Assembly: GCA_022792175.1 (NCBI GenBank)
Contig: JAAWAN010000018.1
Span: 1 to 64,000, forward strand
DNA length: 64,000 nucleotides
Direction of reading: 5' to 3'
Source: Provencibacterium sp.
GTDB lineage: Bacteria; Bacillota; Clostridia; Oscillospirales; Ruminococcaceae
This document shows, one piece after another, positions 44,514-52,740 of this stretch. How positions within the stretch are numbered: the first letter of the stretch is position 1; every line of letters begins with the position of its first letter. Position numbers and translations under genes: made by a program. Below the pieces are notes generated by a model. The model had not been told where the DNA came from and ran no database searches. It saw only the letters and a list, made by a program, of their open reading frames with translations.

Positions 44514-45464
44514 TTACCACAGGCTGGTATCGCTGATGCGGCGGCAGATGCCATTCACCAGAACCAGCATGATGAGATTGATGACAGAATTGAGAATGCC
44601 GATGGCGGATGAAAGGCTGAACTCGCTGCCCAGAATACCAATGCGGTAGGTATAGGTGCCGATGATATCCGCCGTTTCCATAATGGAGGCATTCTGCATG
44701 AGCAGCACCTTCTCGAAATCCGCCCCCAAAATGCCGCCCAGCGAGAGAATGAGCTGGATGACAATGGTGGGAGCCATGCAGGGAAGGTTGATATACCAGA
44801 TGCGCTGCAGCCGGCTGGCCCCATCCAGAACAGCGGATTCATGCAGCGCCTCATCTACGCTGGCCAGAGCAGCCAGATAGATGATGGAATTCCAGCCGAA
44901 ATGCTGCCAGATGCCTGTCCAGACATAGATGTGCGGGAAATAGGCGGGCTTAATCATGAAATTGATGGCTTCGCCTCCCAGCGCCTCGATGAACTTATTG
45001 ATAAAACCGCTGGTGGGAGAAAGAAAAAGAGAGATCATCGCCACCATAACGACGGTGGAGATAAAATGCGGGGCATAGGTCACCGTTTGAATGACCTTTT
45101 TGAAGCGGTGCCGGGAGATTTCGTTAATCATCAGCGAAATCAGAATGGGGAAGGGGAAGCCGGCAATCAGCGAATAGAGCGAAAGGAGAAGGGTGTTTTT
45201 AAAGACCTGCCAGAATTGGGGCATGGACATGAAGCGCCGGAAATGCTTGAGGCCTACCCAGGGACTGTTCCAGATGCCGATGCCGGTGTTATAGTCCTTA
45301 AAAGCGATCTGTACGCCGTACATGGGTCCATAGCAGAAGATGGCGAAATAAAGTAAACAGGGCAGCAGCATGAGATAGATCTGATAGTTTTTAATTATCA
45401 GCTGAAGCCGGCTGCTCCTTTGGGCCGCCGCAGTATGGGCAGTTATGGCCCGGCCGGACGTCAT
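44514..45464 (-). CDS. ABC importer permease, LplB type (importer D)
   Basis: A 316-residue permease. After a hydrophilic N-terminus it shows YLMLLPCLLYFAIFCYGPMY, QIAFKDYN and an EAA-loop region HESAVLDGASRLQRI followed by NLP. It pairs with the YtcP-type subunit; no ATPase is nearby. A hairpin at 45504-45541 separates it from the lipoprotein gene. Confidence 0.9.
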   Translation of the reverse strand: MTSGRAITAHTAAAQRSSRLQLIIKNYQIYLMLLPCLLYFAIFCYGPMYGVQIAFKDYNTGIGIWNSPWVGLKHFRRFMSMPQFWQVFKNTLLLSLYSLIAGFPFPILISLMINEISRHRFKKVIQTVTYAPHFISTVVMVAMISLFLSPTSGFINKFIEALGGEAINFMIKPAYFPHIYVWTGIWQHFGWNSIIYLAALASVDEALHESAVLDGASRLQRIWYINLPCMAPTIVIQLILSLGGILGADFEKVLLMQNASIMETADIIGTYTYRIGILGSEFSLSSAIGILNSVINLIMLVLVNGICRRISDTSLW

Positions 45465-45503
45465 AAAAATCCATCCTTTCTTTCAAATAAATTGAGAACA
45501 GGC

Positions 45504-45541
45504 AGGAGGCGGGCGCCGCAGTGATGCAAAGCCCGCCTCCT
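45504..45541 (-). other. Intercistronic hairpin after the importer D lipoprotein gene
   Basis: AGGAGGCGGGC (45504-45514) pairs with GCCCGCCTCCT (45531-45541). It lacks a T-run on the minus strand. The same layout (lipoprotein gene then hairpin) is seen in operons A and C, suggesting differential expression within each operon. Confidence 0.55.
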
Positions 45542-45550
45542 CTGTTTCGG

Positions 45551-47242
45551 CTATTTTAGATTGCTTTTGTAGCGGTCATATGCGGTGTTGTAAACCTCGG
45601 TGAGCTTTTCAAGGCCCTGATTTTTCAGCTCGGCGAGCATGGTATCATAGGCATCAATCGATTCCTCGCCCATAACGATTTTGGCTTCCATCTGCTCGCA
45701 GTAGGTATAGAGGGAGGCCTCAATCAGCTTGATTTCTTCCAGCTCTTCAGGCGTGAAAAAGAGTGTCGGAGAGCCGGGATCCATGTAAGGCATGTTTTTC
45801 TGCAGCTGTGCGAGCAGAACAACATCCTCCGGGAACATGGCCTCGGCGCCCATTGCTTCGGAGAAGTGGCGGTAGCCATGGAAAGGAACGGTGTTGATGG
45901 GGGCTACGAAGGTGTTCATCCAGGGGAAAAGGCCGTTAAATTCTTCGGGGAGGTCATAAGTATATTTGCTCTTGTCCTCGTTCCAGACGCGGCCATATTC
46001 CGGATGCTCGTCCCATTCGCCCTTTTCCGGACCGACCAGGAACCAGGCACCATCCTCGGTATAAATTTCGTTGAAATAGCGCAGCGAGATTTCGGGATTT
46101 TTGTTGGCAGAGGTGATAAACATGCCCTGGCTGCCAACGTTCGACCCATACCATTTCTTTTCGCTGAAAACATCGCTGGTCAGCGGGCCGATGATATCAT
46201 ACTGCTCATAAACAGCGGGATCGGTCGTGCTGGTGAGAACAAAGGGAGCTGCGCAGGTGCAGGCGCCAACGAGCATATTGCTTCCCTTTGCGGTATACTG
46301 CGCATCATTCTGCGTATAATATTCCTGATCCAGCAGCTTCTCCGTATAGAGCCTGTTCATGTTGATGAGATACTGCTTATACTGCGGGTGCTCGGCCACA
46401 TAGACCATTTTTCCATCGATAATCTGCCAGTTATCCTTCTTCGCCCAACCGAAGGAGATACCCAGCGGCCCTGCTACAAAGGGATCGACAGCATAGCCGG
46501 TGGAGTAGCCGCAGAGGGGAATGGTGTCATTTTGGCCGTTGCCATCCGGGTCTTTGTCGCGGAAGGCGACCATCACATCATAAAACTCGTCCCAGGTGGT
46601 GGGATGGGAGAGACCTAGGTTTTTCAGCCACTGAACATTGATAAAGGCGCGGGAGCCGGGCATTTCCGCATAGCCGCCCACAAAGTTTGCCATGCCATAA
46701 AGCTTACCGTCCGGCGTATAGAATTTGGCGGTATCCGGATAGAGCTTTAAAACAGCGGCATAATCCGGGGCATATTTTTCAATCAGATCGCCAATAGGAA
46801 CAATCTGCTTAGCCTGCGAGTAGGTGATAATATCATTGTTGGAGAGGCCGCCTGTAATAATATCCGGCAGTTCGTTGGAGGCAAACATCAGGTTTTTGCG
46901 CTCCTCCCACTGGTCGGTGGTGAGCACCTCAAAGTCGAAGCTGACGTTTGTTTTCTCCTGCATCTTCTCAAAAAACCACATTTTGCTCATGTCTTCAATG
47001 TTGTAGGAGGGATTGATGGGGACAATCATTGACTGAGTAACAGGCTCATTGACAATGGGGAAACCGGTTTCATTGAAGTTGAATGCCGGCGCTTCGGCAG
47101 AAGCCGGGGATGCTGCGGCGCTGGAGCCGCCCGCCGAAGAGGCCTGCGCTGGAGAGGCAGTGCCGCCGCTGCAGGCAGTCAGAGTGCCTGCAGCCATACA
47201 CAAGGAAGCCAGAATTGCAGAGAGTCGAAAAATGCGCTTCAA
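45551..47242 (-). CDS. Substrate-binding lipoprotein (importer D)
   Basis: A 563-residue LipO-type extracellular binding protein. It starts at TTG 47242 with GGAGG 10 nt upstream. The signal peptide ends in lipobox LTAC (Cys24), then an Ala/Ser-rich linker. The mature domain has RDKDPDGNGQNDTIPL, the DxDxNGxxD loop of the family, and a C-terminal AKIVMGEESIDAYDTMLAEL region. First gene of operon D; it would capture the glycan processed by the GH36 and glycyl radical enzymes. Confidence 0.9.
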   Translation of the reverse strand: MKRIFRLSAILASLCMAAGTLTACSGGTASPAQASSAGGSSAAASPASAEAPAFNFNETGFPIVNEPVTQSMIVPINPSYNIEDMSKMWFFEKMQEKTNVSFDFEVLTTDQWEERKNLMFASNELPDIITGGLSNNDIITYSQAKQIVPIGDLIEKYAPDYAAVLKLYPDTAKFYTPDGKLYGMANFVGGYAEMPGSRAFINVQWLKNLGLSHPTTWDEFYDVMVAFRDKDPDGNGQNDTIPLCGYSTGYAVDPFVAGPLGISFGWAKKDNWQIIDGKMVYVAEHPQYKQYLINMNRLYTEKLLDQEYYTQNDAQYTAKGSNMLVGACTCAAPFVLTSTTDPAVYEQYDIIGPLTSDVFSEKKWYGSNVGSQGMFITSANKNPEISLRYFNEIYTEDGAWFLVGPEKGEWDEHPEYGRVWNEDKSKYTYDLPEEFNGLFPWMNTFVAPINTVPFHGYRHFSEAMGAEAMFPEDVVLLAQLQKNMPYMDPGSPTLFFTPEELEEIKLIEASLYTYCEQMEAKIVMGEESIDAYDTMLAELKNQGLEKLTEVYNTAYDRYKSNLK

Positions 47243-48104
47243 TTGTCATTCCTCCATATTATATTATTTTTCCGCAAAGCAATGGCAGTTTTTAGCGCTT
47301 TTGCCACAACCTGTGCAGTGTCTATATTATTGCAGCATAACGCATGGTTAACAATCACTGGTTTTTATCGGGAATGTGCAAGATTTACAAAATAGGCTCT
47401 TTCGAGATGTTCTAGTTTTGCTCTGGATATGCTAAATTGAAAAAATGATTTTTGAGAAGCTATTTTGCCTGTTGGTCTTAGGGAAAATAACCAAAGGAGA
47501 AGGTATAAGATCCCTTTCAGAAGCTTTGTTTCCGGCAGAAAGAAATATGGTAGTATCGCTTTATATGAAACGTTCGTCGACCCAAAGGGCAAAGAGAGAG
47601 GCAATAGGAGCGGTTTTGTAGTCCGAAACGGGCCTCAGGAGAGGAATTCCTCCCTTTTTGTGTCAGTCAGATTTTCCGGTAAGGCCGAAAGGGAGCGAGC
47701 CATGGAATCCTGCATAGCAGAATAAAAATTTTGCGGGTGCATCCATAATTTTTATCCATTGCCTTCTTTTATATTCTCCCAATCGCCAGGCTGCCTTCCT
47801 GCCTCATTCAATGCCTGTGGAGGAGGCCTTTTGCTCTTACCGGCAGGGCCGATAGTTTTTTATCCTGCTGAAGCTAATACATAAAAAGAGGCCGTAAAAA
47901 CGCTTGCGATTGCGTTTTTTACGGCCTCTTTTGTAAGACTGCTTTCGAACCGGAGCGGTAGCCCGGATTTCACGCCGGAGGATATTGGACCGGCCCGCTT
48001 CATGGGGGAGGATGCGGCCGCAGAAACGGCCTGTAAATCCGGGATAGAGGGCAATGCAGGGGGGGAGGGAGCTGTGAGAACACAGGAGAAACCTCCTGTG
48101 GACT
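47243..48104. other. Gene-free region upstream of operon D
   Basis: About 860 nt carry no convincing gene. On the minus strand an AT-rich segment at 47300-47345 could hold the operon D promoter. On the plus strand, TAGTAT preceded by TGG near 47550 could be a -10 box. Beyond it, 47580-47700 can fold into several short stems, such as GGAGAGG/CCTCCC around AATT. This suggests an unannotated RNA, but I could not match it to a known class. A strong bidirectional terminator is at 47883-47932. Confidence 0.35.
47883..47932. terminator. Bidirectional intrinsic terminator
   Basis: AAAAAGAGGCCGTAAAAACGC pairs with its complement ending CGGCCTCTTTT around a short loop, with A- and T-runs on both sides. 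No protein gene ends nearby on the plus strand, which hints at a small RNA transcript upstream. Confidence 0.8.
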
Positions 48105-48139
48105 AAAAAACAGGGGGGCACGCCTGTGGGCGTGCCCCC
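48105..48139 (-). terminator. Terminator of the RNase Y gene
   Basis: GGGGGCACGCC/GGCGTGCCCCC with a 4-nt loop is followed on the minus strand by CTGTTTTTT. Confidence 0.9.
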
Positions 48140-48173
48140 AAAAAAGTTTTCTGCTAAGGTGCTTTCTTAAAGC

Positions 48174-49736
48174 TTACTTGGCATATTCGATTGCGCGGCT
48201 TTCGCGGATCAGGTTCACCTTGATCTGTCCGGGATAATCCAGCTCCGCCTCAATTTTCTTCACGATTTCGCGGGCAGCGACAGCCATCTCATCATCATTC
48301 ACCATCTCCGGCTTTACCATGATGCGGATCTCACGGCCGGCCTGAATGGCGAAGGACTTTTCAACTGCCTCGAAGGAGTTGGCGATTTCTTCCAGTTTTT
48401 CGAGACGCTTAATGTAGTTTTCAAGATTTTCGCGCCGTGCTCCTGGCCGGGCGGCTGAAATGGCATCTGCCGCCTGTACCAGGCAGGCGACCACTGTGCG
48501 GGGCTCGATATCGTTATGATGCGCGGCAATGGCATGGATAACTTCTTTATTCTCTTTATATTTTTTGGCGATATCTACGCCAATCTGCACATGGGACCCC
48601 TCGATTTCATGGGTCATTGATTTGCCGATATCATGCAGCAGGCCGGCGCGGCGGGCGAGAGCGGCATCCGCGCCGAGTTCGGCGGCCATCATGCCGGCCA
48701 GCTGGGCGACCTCGATCGAGTGGTTGAGAACATTCTGCCCATAGCTTGAGCGGTAGCGCATCCGCCCCAGCAGCCGGACAAGGTCGGGGTGCATGCTGTG
48801 AATGCCCAGATCCAGAACGGCGCGCTCGCCATCCTGCTTGATTTTCTGCTCGACCTCTTTTTTGGCCTTTTCCACCATCTCCTCAATGCGGGCGGGATGG
48901 ATGCGCCCATCCTGAATCAGCCGTTCGAGGGCAATGCGCGCCACCTCACGGCGTACCGTATCATGGCAGGAGAGGGTGATAGCCTCCGGCGTATCGTCGA
49001 TAATCAGATCAACGCCGGTGAGCGTTTCCAGCGTGCGGATGTTGCGGCCCTCCCGGCCGATAATCCGTCCCTTCATCTCATCGCCGGGCAGCGGGACAAC
49101 TGAAACGGTGATTTCAGTCACCTGGTCGGCAGCGCAGCGCTGAATGGCGGCGGAGATGATTTCGCGGGCCTTCTCATCACTTTCTTCCTTCAGAATCGCC
49201 TCATACTGGGTGATTTTGAGCGCTTTTTCATGGGTCAGGTCGTTTTCAAGGTTTTGCAGCAGGTAGTCGCGCGCCTGAATGGCCGTAAAGCCGGAAATTT
49301 TTTCGAGCATATCAAATTGATGCTGCTTGACCTGCTCGGCCTCATCCAGCTTCTGCTGTGCCTCTTTGAGGCGGCTGTTTACCTGGTCCTCCTTTTTTTC
49401 AAGGTTTTCCAGCTTGCGGTCAATGGATTCTTCCTTCTGCTGCACCCGGCGTTCCAGGCGCAGGACCTCGGTCCTGCGTTCCTTGTTTTCGCGTTCTGCA
49501 TCGGTGCGGAGCTTATAGATTTCATCCTTGGCCTCCACCAGGGCTTCTTTTTTCTTTCCCTCCGCGTTTCTTATGGCTTCGCTTACGATTCTTTTGGCTT
49601 CTTCTTCTGCCGAACCGATATCCGATTCCGCGATTCGTTTTCTATATGAAACGCCTACAAAAAAAGCGATGACAAATCCAACGATGAATGCCACCAATAT
49701 GCCAACGACGGATAGGATGATTTGTGGTGTACCCAT
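48174..49736 (-). CDS. rny: Ribonuclease Y
   Basis: A 520-residue endoribonuclease that starts bulk mRNA decay in Firmicutes. An N-terminal membrane helix (about 6-28) is followed by a long charged coiled coil (to about 200). Next come a KH domain with [20 protein letters not shown] and an HD domain with [12 protein letters not shown] and the preceding His in [13 protein letters not shown]. Length equals the family norm. ATG 49736 (MGTPQ) is preferred; an in-frame ATG at 49748 is only 1 nt from the GGAGG site. Monocistronic, with the promoter at 49844-49872. Confidence 0.97.
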   Translation of the reverse strand: MGTPQIILSVVGILVAFIVGFVIAFFVGVSYRKRIAESDIGSAEEEAKRIVSEAIRNAEGKKKEALVEAKDEIYKLRTDAERENKERRTEVLRLERRVQQKEESIDRKLENLEKKEDQVNSRLKEAQQKLDEAEQVKQHQFDMLEKISGFTAIQARDYLLQNLENDLTHEKALKITQYEAILKEESDEKAREIISAAIQRCAADQVTEITVSVVPLPGDEMKGRIIGREGRNIRTLETLTGVDLIIDDTPEAITLSCHDTVRREVARIALERLIQDGRIHPARIEEMVEKAKKEVEQKIKQDGERAVLDLGIHSMHPDLVRLLGRMRYRSSYGQNVLNHSIEVAQLAGMMAAELGADAALARRAGLLHDIGKSMTHEIEGSHVQIGVDIAKKYKENKEVIHAIAAHHNDIEPRTVVACLVQAADAISAARPGARRENLENYIKRLEKLEEIANSFEAVEKSFAIQAGREIRIMVKPEMVNDDEMAVAAREIVKKIEAELDYPGQIKVNLIRESRAIEYAK

Positions 49737-50154
49737 GAGTAAGTGCATACCTCCTTTTCTTTAAAATTATCTTTTGTAGTGAAAAGTCTGGCAATTGTTA
49801 AAAGCGGTTATATCCATAAAATATTCAACAATATACCATACCTATTTTATATTCCCAAATGCCTTCTGTCAAGAACATCTTTGTCTTTCTTCCAAAGGCT
49901 GGTTTTAAAGGGGGCGCACTGTCTGAGAAAGGGAAAAGACTGGCTTTTCTCTGCTCTTTAAGGAAGATTTTTCCTTATGGCTGCCACGGCCGAAAAGCTT
50001 TTCTTGGATTTCAGTTTGGCGCTGCTGAACGGTACAGCAGGCTGCATAGGCGGTCTGCCGCAGTCGGATTCACAGAAAACGCATACATTGGCGCCTCCGG
50101 CCTGCCGGCCAGACAGGCACAACTGCATTTTTTCGGCTGCTTTGACGATAAACA
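49737..50154. other. Intergenic region holding the RNase Y promoter
   Basis: No gene is supported. The only clear element is the minus-strand promoter described at 49844-49872; the rest carries short spurious frames. Confidence 0.5.
49844..49872 (-). promoter_or_regulatory. SigA promoter of the RNase Y gene
   Basis: On the minus strand TTGACA (49872-49867) and TAAAAT (49849-49844) are separated by 17 bp, about 100 nt before the start codon. Confidence 0.75.
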
Positions 50155-50190
50155 TAAAAAAGGTGCGCCGCAGAAACTTCTGCGGCGCAC
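50155..50190 (-). terminator. Terminator of the Cys-rich repeat gene
   Basis: GTGCGCCGCAGAA pairs perfectly with TTCTGCGGCGCAC, followed on the minus strand by a C and TTTTTT. Confidence 0.9.
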
Positions 50191-50220
50191 GCCGGAATTT
50201 TTGAAGATGGACTTTGCTCC

Positions 50221-50862
50221 TCAGCGGCCGCAGCCACAGGGGACAGGAGCTATCAGATTATAGATTTCGCCGGTGATGGTGCGTACCTCATCCAGCTCAT
50301 TTTTAATGGCGGCAAGACCGTAGGTACCGTCCTCCAGCATTGCACAGACGTTGCATCCGCAGCATCCTTCACTGGCGCAGGCGGCCGCGCAGGGGAAGGG
50401 CTCTTCCGGGGTAGGAATAAAGTGCGGCTCAATGCAGTTGTCCCAGTTCCAGCAGCCACAGCCGCAGTTAGAGCCGCAGCCGGAGTTGCAGCCGCAGTTA
50501 GAGCCGCAGTTAGAGCCGCAGCCGGAGTTGCAGCCGCAGTTAGAGCCGCAGCCGGAGTTGCAGCCGCAGTTAGAGCCGCAGCCAGAGTTGCAGCCACAGT
50601 CGGAGCCACAGTTAGAGCCGCAGCCGGAGTTGCAGCCGCAGTTAGAGCCACAGTTAGAGCCACAGTTAGAGCCGCAGCCGCAGTTAGAGCCGCAGCCCCA
50701 GCCACAACCCCAGCCGGAGTTGCATCCGCACCCGCAGTTACAGCCGCAATTGGAGCCGCAGCCACAGCTGCAACCGCAGGTGTTGCTGCCGGAACAGGCG
50801 GGGCCAAAGCTGCCGGTTTTCAGGTAGTTGCCGTTAAAGGGGCTGCAGTTATAAATGGTCAT
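50221..50862 (-). CDS. Cys/Gly/Ser/Asn-rich tandem-repeat protein
   Basis: A 213-residue protein with about 46 cysteines by hand count. A short leader (MTIYNCSPFNGNYLKTGSFG) precedes a repeat region of about 115 residues built from variants of GCGSNCGCNS. A non-repeat C-terminal part follows with CCGCNVC, then a helical segment (LAAIKNELDEVRTITGEIYN) and a CGCGR end. ATG 50862 has GGAGG 7 nt upstream; the longer open frame to 50958 lacks a ribosome site. There is no signal peptide. I do not recognise the family. Possibilities are a spore-coat or exosporium structural protein, or a metal-binding protein. It is monocistronic with a perfect terminator. Confidence 0.75.
   Translation of the reverse strand: MTIYNCSPFNGNYLKTGSFGPACSGSNTCGCSCGCGSNCGCNCGCGCNSGWGCGWGCGSNCGCGSNCGSNCGSNCGCNSGCGSNCGSDCGCNSGCGSNCGCNSGCGSNCGCNSGCGSNCGSNCGCNSGCGSNCGCGCWNWDNCIEPHFIPTPEEPFPCAAACASEGCCGCNVCAMLEDGTYGLAAIKNELDEVRTITGEIYNLIAPVPCGCGR
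50430..50780. repeat. Tandem 30-bp coding repeats
   Basis: The unit GAGCCGCAGCCGGAGTTGCA plus ten further bases recurs in full and partial copies, with 12-18-bp sub-units inserted. It translates on the minus strand to SNCGCNSGCG. There are no unique spacers, so it is not a CRISPR array. Copy number is likely to vary between strains by slippage. Confidence 0.85.
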
Positions 50863-50961
50863 TTTTTTTCCTCCCATCAATTTGAAACAGCTGATATTTT
50901 GCGCGTCGTTTTCCGCAGAGGATTCCTGCGGGCAGACGGCAGTGATACCGCCTGCCACTTC

Positions 50962-50969
50962 ATTATATG
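50962..50969 (-). promoter_or_regulatory. Possible -10 of the Cys-rich gene
   Basis: On the minus strand CATATAAT lies 100 nt upstream of ATG 50862. The matching -35 region (GTATCCC) does not fit SigA. A sporulation sigma factor would fit loosely, but this is weak evidence. Confidence 0.3.
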
Positions 50970-51019
50970 AGGGGCGTGTGAATTGGGATACTGCTGTTTG
51001 GGAGTCTGCCGCCGGACAT

Positions 51020-51063
51020 TAAAAAATCTCCGGCGGGGTTCTTCATAAAGTCCCGCCGGAGAT
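51020..51063 (-). terminator. Terminator of the sortase gene
   Basis: ATCTCCGGCGGGA and its complement form a 12-13-bp stem followed on the minus strand by TTTTTT. Confidence 0.9.
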
Positions 51064-51090
51064 AAATATAAAGAAGGGTTTCAGGAAAGG

Positions 51091-52239
51091 TCAGCTGACT
51101 TTAACCGAGGAAAGGCGCTCGCCATCGCGCAGCTTGCGGGCCATCACAACGAAGCGCTGGTTCTCAAACTGGCCATAGTAGCGCGTACAGGTGGAAAGGG
51201 TTAAAATCTGGTCACTGTCTTTGATATCAATCGAGGAGCTGCACATAAGCGTTTGCCCCTTTGCCCATTTCGCCAGGCTGGTGGGGGAAACGTTGGTATA
51301 GATATAGGAGTTCAGATCGGTGGTATATAGCGTTGCAAAAACGACCCAGGTAGCATCCCCGTTTGCATTGGCATACTGGATAGTGGGGTGCGACTGCATG
51401 AAAGAGGCATGCTGATAAGCGGTCAGCTGGGCGAACATCACATCGCTCGAACGCCCGATGGCGGGATTGGCGCTGACGTTTGTCCAGTTATGGCCATACA
51501 GAATGGTATTTTTGCTGCTGGCGCGCACATCGCAGTCCGCCCAGATGACGCCATTGCGGCTGGAATTTTTGTAGATGTCCAGATGCGCATAGGTATTGTT
51601 GTTTGCGCCCTGCACAACCGGATAGTCAATGTTGGTGCCGGGAATATATAGATATCCCACCACATCGCTGTTGACCTCTTTCCAGGACTGCATTTTGCTG
51701 TAGCCGCCGCCTGCAGTCTGCTTGATGGAAACGGTCTTTTCCTCCTTGGGCTCCTCCGCCTTCTGGGCCGACTGCTGTGCGGCTCCGTCCGCAGCCGGCT
51801 CCTCTGCGGCGGCTGCGGCAGCCGCCTGTCCGGCGGCAGAAAGGCCGGCAGAGGCGGCGGATGCCTCACTGGCGGGCGCTTTTTCCTCTTTCTGCGGATC
51901 TACATGCAGCGCACTGTAGCGCGAGGAGAAAAAGCCGCCGGCAAAGGCAGATACCGCATCTGCCGTTTCCTTCGTCTGCTTTGAAGATTTTGCAGAGGCG
52001 GCAGAGGAAAAATGCAGCGCGTTCAAAGCGGTATACTGTCCGCTGGCCGGGAGGACAGCCGCTGCCGGCTGCGGGTCCACATAATATTCCTTCACAACGG
52101 TAACCGGCTCCGGCAGCGTATAATCTGCCGCCAGCGCATGGGCATCCATCAGAGAGCATACGCCGACAAAGGCCAGAAAGCCCGCACCGATGCTGGAAAA
52201 CATAACGCGGGCTGACGGACCGCTCTTCTTCCTGTTCAT
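51091..52239 (-). CDS. Class B sortase
   Basis: A 382-residue membrane-anchored transpeptidase. A transmembrane signal anchor lies at about 12-35. An Ala/Ser/Glu-rich linker with coiled or disordered character (about 85-175) precedes the sortase domain. The catalytic triad is His250 (ILYGHNW), Cys351 (LSTCTR) and Arg362 (NQRFVVMAR). The block VGYLYIPGTNIDYPVVQ is characteristic of class B enzymes. ATG 52239 follows AAGGGGTG; an upstream extension of the frame is not supported. No sortase substrate is encoded beside it, so it probably serves proteins elsewhere. Confidence 0.9.
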   Translation of the reverse strand: MNRKKSGPSARVMFSSIGAGFLAFVGVCSLMDAHALAADYTLPEPVTVVKEYYVDPQPAAAVLPASGQYTALNALHFSSAASAKSSKQTKETADAVSAFAGGFFSSRYSALHVDPQKEEKAPASEASAASAGLSAAGQAAAAAAAEEPAADGAAQQSAQKAEEPKEEKTVSIKQTAGGGYSKMQSWKEVNSDVVGYLYIPGTNIDYPVVQGANNNTYAHLDIYKNSSRNGVIWADCDVRASSKNTILYGHNWTNVSANPAIGRSSDVMFAQLTAYQHASFMQSHPTIQYANANGDATWVVFATLYTTDLNSYIYTNVSPTSLAKWAKGQTLMCSSSIDIKDSDQILTLSTCTRYYGQFENQRFVVMARKLRDGERLSSVKVS

Positions 52240-52740
52240 GTAAAAACACCCCTTAACAAGTTTTGGTCTTGCGGCCGGCAGGATATCTTCCACCGGGGAG
52301 ACGGCCGCTTTCATATGAATGGAAAATTTTCAGTGAGTACCCGGCAAACAGCCGCTTTGCTGATAATGCCATAACCGCAGCCGCTGTCCCTGCCTAATAG
52401 GACGGCGCGGCAATCTGTGCGGATCATGGCTGCTTGGAATTATTATACCACAAATTATTCCGCTTGTTATCCATAGAGAAAGATGAAATTTCCAGAAAGA
52501 TTGCCGGCATCTATTGTTTTGTCTATACAAAAAATGCTATGATGAAGAAAAAGGCAAAGCTGGCAGGATAGAAAGCTGCCTTCCCTGTCCGCCGGTTTGG
52601 AAAAGGGAGGGGAGGGCACCCGCTGCAGGAAAAGGGCCTGCCTGAAAGGGAGACAGGCCGGACGAGAAAACGGGTTTTGCAGGATTTATTTTTGCAGGAT
52701 TTATTGCCGGCAAAGTCAGATAAACAGGAGGGTTTATTTT
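52240..52740. promoter_or_regulatory. Divergent promoter region, sortase / AspRS genes
   Basis: No gene is present. Minus strand: an extended -10 TGGTATAAT with the -10 hexamer at 52447-52442. Plus strand: TTGTTT (52514-52519), an 18-bp spacer and TATGAT (52538-52543). The AspRS leader of about 190 nt holds a stem GGCCTG/CAGGCC near 52636-52659 and a tandem 15-bp direct repeat (TTTGCAGGATTTATT at 52676-52690 and 52691-52705). No T-box core was found. Confidence 0.55.

Noticed and set aside
47580-47720. Lysine-type or other known riboswitch
   Set aside because: A GGCCGAAAGGGAGCG stretch recalls lysine-riboswitch text, but the remaining conserved helices are missing and no lysine gene is downstream.
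47465-47725. 86-codon plus-strand open frame upstream of operon D
   Set aside because: No ribosome site and no recognisable motif; more consistent with non-coding DNA or an RNA.
50430-50780. CRISPR-like direct repeats
   Set aside because: Repeats are head-to-tail without unique spacers and encode protein.
50422-50970. Ala/Val-rich and Pro/Gln-rich open frames across the repeat gene
   Set aside because: They are alternative readings of the 30-bp repeats; only the minus-strand Cys-rich frame has a ribosome site and unique ends.
52544-52740. T-box or other riboswitch in the AspRS leader
   Set aside because: No TGGNACCGCG-type core, no specifier loop layout and no terminator/antiterminator pair could be seen.
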